NCBI RefSeq assembly: GCF_000993825.1 | Contig: NZ_CP011114.1 | Coordinates: 4,588,001-4,652,000, forward strand | From: Paenibacillus durus ATCC 35681 | Lineage (GTDB): Bacteria > Bacillota > Bacilli > Paenibacillales > Paenibacillaceae | Reading direction: 5' to 3' | Length of the DNA: 64,000 nt | In this document: in pieces, positions 61,448 through 64,000 of the stretch | Numbering within the stretch: position 1 is the stretch's first letter | Layout: every line of letters begins with the position of its first letter | Notes under the pieces: generated by a model | Databases searched by the model: none | What the model was told of the DNA's origin: nothing | Seen by the model: only the letters and a program-made list of their open reading frames with translations | Program-made: the position numbers and the translations under genes

Positions 61448-62212
61448 ATGAAACGGCTGGAAGGAAAAATAGCTTTGGTCACAGGAGGAAGCAGAGGGAT
61501 CGGGAAAGGGATTGCCCTGAGATTGGCAGAGGAAGGGGCTCTGGTTATAGTTCACTATGGTAACCGCCGTGATGCAGCGGAAGAGGCCGTTCACCTCATT
61601 GAAGAACAAGGAGGGCGAGCCATTCCAATCGGTGCAGGACTAGAGACCTCCCTTGGAGTGAAGCAGTTGGTTGCATCCTTGGAGGAAGCACTCCTTCGCC
61701 ATACCGGAGATAACCGGTTCGATATTCTTGTTAATAACGCCGGTATCGGAACTTCACAACCATTTGAGGAGACAACGGAAGAAGCATTCGACGAATTATT
61801 TGCAGTAAACGTAAAAGCGCCGTTCTTCCTCGCCCAGCAGGCATTGCCGCTGCTGCGTAACGGAGGACGCATCATCAATATCTCTTCAGGTGTTACACGA
61901 ATCGCATATCCCCAAATTATGGCCTACAACTTGACAAAAGGAGCAATCAATACATTTACCCTGCATCTTGCCCAGTTACTGGGACCGCGCGGCATTACGG
62001 TTAATGCTGTTCTCCCCGGCATCGTCGATACGGACGTCAATGCCACTTGGCTGCACACACCGGAAGGGCAAAAGTATGCATCAGAAATGTCGGCCCTCGG
62101 CCGGATCGGGCAGCCTTCAGATATTGCGGACATCGTCGCTTTCCTCTCTTCTTCGGACAGCCGTTGGGTAACGGGACAAATGGTTGATGCTACCGGCGGT
62201 TCACATCTGTAA
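61448..62212 (+). CDS. SDR oxidoreductase (FabG-like)
   Basis: 254 residues: ALVTGGSRGIGKGIALRLAE, NNAGIGTSQ, catalytic Ser in INISSGVTRI, YNLTKGAI with YxxxK, and GQMVDATGGSHL. NADP preference is suggested by HYGNRR after strand 2. ATG 61448 is nine bases after AAGGAGGA; the GTG at 61439 overlaps it. It is a single gene between two terminators. The substrate is unknown. Confidence 0.92.
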   Translation: MKRLEGKIALVTGGSRGIGKGIALRLAEEGALVIVHYGNRRDAAEEAVHLIEEQGGRAIPIGAGLETSLGVKQLVASLEEALLRHTGDNRFDILVNNAGIGTSQPFEETTEEAFDELFAVNVKAPFFLAQQALPLLRNGGRIINISSGVTRIAYPQIMAYNLTKGAINTFTLHLAQLLGPRGITVNAVLPGIVDTDVNATWLHTPEGQKYASEMSALGRIGQPSDIADIVAFLSSSDSRWVTGQMVDATGGSHL

Positions 62213-62217
62213 GCATA

Positions 62218-62255
62218 GTTAAGAGGAGCAAAACCATGGTTCTGCTCCTCTTAAC
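62218..62255. terminator. Bidirectional terminator between SDR and mqo
   Basis: GTTAAGAGGAGCA/TGCTCCTCTTAAC, a perfect 13-bp stem with a 12-base loop between convergent stops. Confidence 0.8.
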
Positions 62256-62275
62256 CTTGACATTGGTTCGGATTA

Positions 62276-63829
62276 TCATGGGCGGAATGCCGCTTCCCCT
62301 ACTCCTGGCAAACTTTTATTAAGTGTCTTGTTCTCAGGCTTCCCTATCCCATTCGTTAGCCCGAGCGACCGCGCGGTTGAAGTGTGAATTTTGCGTATAA
62401 GCTCCGGGTTTTCAGGCAGTGACAGGCCATAAGAAGAAATCATTTCTTTAAGCTTCGGTTCCCATGCTTTGATATGCTTCGGGAAGCATTTTTCTATGAC
62501 CTCAAGCATGACGGACACGGCGGTGGAAGCACCCGGAGAAGCGCCAAGCAATGCAGCGATCGAGCCGTCGGCGGCATTAATCACTTCCGTGCCAAATTGA
62601 AGCGTTCCTTTGCCGGAAGCCGTATTTTTAATAATTTGCACACGCTGGCCCGCTACTAATAACTCCCAATCCTCGCTTTTGGCGTTCGGGACAAATTCCC
62701 GCAAAGCTTCCATACGCTGTTCTTTCGATAACATCACTTGCTCGATCAGGTATTTGGTCAGCCCAAAATTTTTGGCGCCTGCCGCCAACATCGTTACGAG
62801 ATTATCCGGTTTTACCGAAGTGATCAAATCAAACATGGAACCAAATTTTAAAAACTTGGGCGAGAAGCCGGCAAACGGGCCAAAAAACAACGACTCTTCC
62901 TTGTCGATGAATCTTGTGTCCAGATGCGGAACAGACATTGGGGGAGCGCCAACCGCGGCTTTACCGTATACTTTGGCATGGTGCTGTGCGACAATATCCG
63001 GTTTCCGGCACACCATAAATAGTCCGCTTACCGGAAATCCTCCAATGCCTTTTCCTTCGGGAATACCGGATTTCTGCAGCAAATGCAGGCTTCCTCCCCC
63101 GCCGCCGATAAAGACGAATTTGGCCGTATGGCGCCCTACGGTACCGCTGTCCAGATTCCGCACTTTCAATTCCCACGAGCCGTCGCCGGTACGTTTAATA
63201 TCATCCACCTGATGGTTGAACTTCAGATCGACGTTGTTGCTTTTCAAGTAGTCAAACAAGATGCGCGTCAAAGCGCCGAAGTTGACATCCGTTCCCGATT
63301 CGATTCTTGTTGCTGCTATCGGCTGATTGAGTGTCCGGTCTTTCATCATCAGCGGAATCCATTTCATCAGTTGTACCGGGTCATCGGAAAATTCCATCCC
63401 TTGAAACAGGGGACTTTTGGAAAGCGCTTCAAATCTTTTTCTTAAAAAAGCTGCATCCTGTTCCCCTTGTACAAAACTCATATGGGGCACAGGCACGATA
63501 AAGTCCTGCGGATTCCGTATCCGGTGGCTGTCCACCAGATAAGACCAGAACTGCTTGGAAACCTGATACTCTTCGTTCACCGTTATCGCTTTACTAATAT
63601 TGACCGATCCGTCCGGTTGTTCAGCGGTGTAGTTCAGCTCGCACAGCGAAGAATGCCCCGTCCCCGCATTATTCCATTCGTTAGAGCTTTCCTCTCCTGC
63701 GCCCCCGCGCCGCTCAAACACGGTGATTTTCCAGTCCGGCGCTAATTCTTTCAGCAGTGAACCCAAAGTCGCACTCATGATTCCGGCACCAATTAAAATA
63801 ACGTCGGTTTTCGTTTGTCCGTTGCTCAT
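62276..63829 (-). CDS. mqo: Malate:quinone oxidoreductase
   Basis: 517 residues, full family length. FAD site [20 protein letters not shown], then MQO signatures ([79 protein letters not shown]). It is a peripheral membrane FAD enzyme that oxidises malate to oxaloacetate and passes electrons to the quinone pool, bypassing NAD-dependent malate dehydrogenase. The start is supported by the FAD motif near the N-terminus. It is a single gene; nothing is seen in 63830-64000. Confidence 0.96.
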   Translation of the reverse strand: MSNGQTKTDVILIGAGIMSATLGSLLKELAPDWKITVFERRGGAGEESSNEWNNAGTGHSSLCELNYTAEQPDGSVNISKAITVNEEYQVSKQFWSYLVDSHRIRNPQDFIVPVPHMSFVQGEQDAAFLRKRFEALSKSPLFQGMEFSDDPVQLMKWIPLMMKDRTLNQPIAATRIESGTDVNFGALTRILFDYLKSNNVDLKFNHQVDDIKRTGDGSWELKVRNLDSGTVGRHTAKFVFIGGGGGSLHLLQKSGIPEGKGIGGFPVSGLFMVCRKPDIVAQHHAKVYGKAAVGAPPMSVPHLDTRFIDKEESLFFGPFAGFSPKFLKFGSMFDLITSVKPDNLVTMLAAGAKNFGLTKYLIEQVMLSKEQRMEALREFVPNAKSEDWELLVAGQRVQIIKNTASGKGTLQFGTEVINAADGSIAALLGASPGASTAVSVMLEVIEKCFPKHIKAWEPKLKEMISSYGLSLPENPELIRKIHTSTARSLGLTNGIGKPENKTLNKSLPGVGEAAFRP

Positions 63830-64000
63830 TTTTACCGTCCTTATACCCTACGATTTGCAGGAAGGATGTAAGGCGCTCCTGCTTAGGCGCCACACAGCAA
63901 GCCAGCGCGCGACCAAGTCGCACACCTTTTCTGGATCAATGTTGCCCTGATCTTAGTGTATCACTATTGTTATTAGATTTTAATATTTATCTAATTTTTT

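Noticed and set aside
1..64000. CRISPR arrays
   Set aside because: No series of 20-50 bp repeats with unique spacers was found. The repeats seen are the 11-bp units of the tnpB element and the coding Fn3 repeats.
1..64000. tRNA or rRNA genes
   Set aside because: No cloverleaf with a TTCGANTC-type T arm and no rRNA-like stretch was noticed.

Overview
The window comes from an endospore-forming member of the Bacillota, most likely Paenibacillus or a close relative. The evidence is a GerA/B/C germinant receptor operon with an extra gerB, an alpha/beta-type small acid-soluble spore protein, a dipicolinate synthase A homologue, a KinB-like kinase, strong AGGAGG-type ribosome binding sites, intrinsic terminators throughout and GC content near 50%. 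No rRNA, tRNA or CRISPR array was seen. The species is an inference; I ran no search.

Layout. 1-8.9 kb: a soluble chemotaxis-type signalling protein; a DUF1835 gene split by a 1.45-kb tnpB-only IS200/IS605-type element; an ArsR/SRPBCC pair; a luciferase-like flavin enzyme; an IS3-family element (IS150-like) sitting in the loop of a terminator; and a secreted nucleosidase with a copper-amine-oxidase-type domain. 9.2-14.6 kb: germinant receptor genes in order gerB-gerA-gerC-small membrane protein on the minus strand, with a divergent orphan gerB. 14.7-20.2 kb: secreted asparaginase, histidine phosphatase, ChrA chromate transporter, and a LysR/SDR divergon. 20.3-26.2 kb: a ribosome-protection island with a Cfr-like 23S rRNA methyltransferase, an Lsa-type ABC-F protein behind a complete leader-peptide attenuator, a drug-type MFS pump and an AraC regulator.

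26.3-45.4 kb: pseudogene remnants, a MerR/alpha-fucosidase pair and a seven-gene minus-strand unit. That unit encodes a GlpP-type antiterminator, then a long leader terminator, a phosphodiesterase of the alkaline phosphatase superfamily, a HAD phosphatase, a binding protein, two permeases and an ATPase. I read it as an uncharacterised uptake and salvage system for a glycerophosphoryl or other phosphorylated compound, controlled by antitermination. It is followed by an aldo/keto reductase, a MerR/MFS pair, an orphan dpaA, a fused two-component remnant, a DJ-1-like protein and several reductases with their regulators.

45.5-55.5 kb: a 1625-residue secreted repeat protein preceded by a class I cyclic-di-GMP riboswitch with competing antiterminator and terminator stems. 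A membrane diguanylate cyclase with an intact GGEEF and product-inhibition site lies 2 kb away, with a DUF2167 protein and an unidentified structured RNA candidate between them. 55.6-64 kb: a divergent IF-3 paralogue, a spore SASP, a SWIM/SNF2 helicase, a small aromatic-rich protein, a MerR regulator, an SDR and malate:quinone oxidoreductase.

The main points of interest are the lsa attenuator with the adjacent cfr-like gene, the GlpP-controlled transport and hydrolysis operon, the cyclic-di-GMP module, the TnpB insertion whose predicted guide matches the reconstructed empty site, and two unexplained structured RNA candidates near 20.4 and 52.0 kb.
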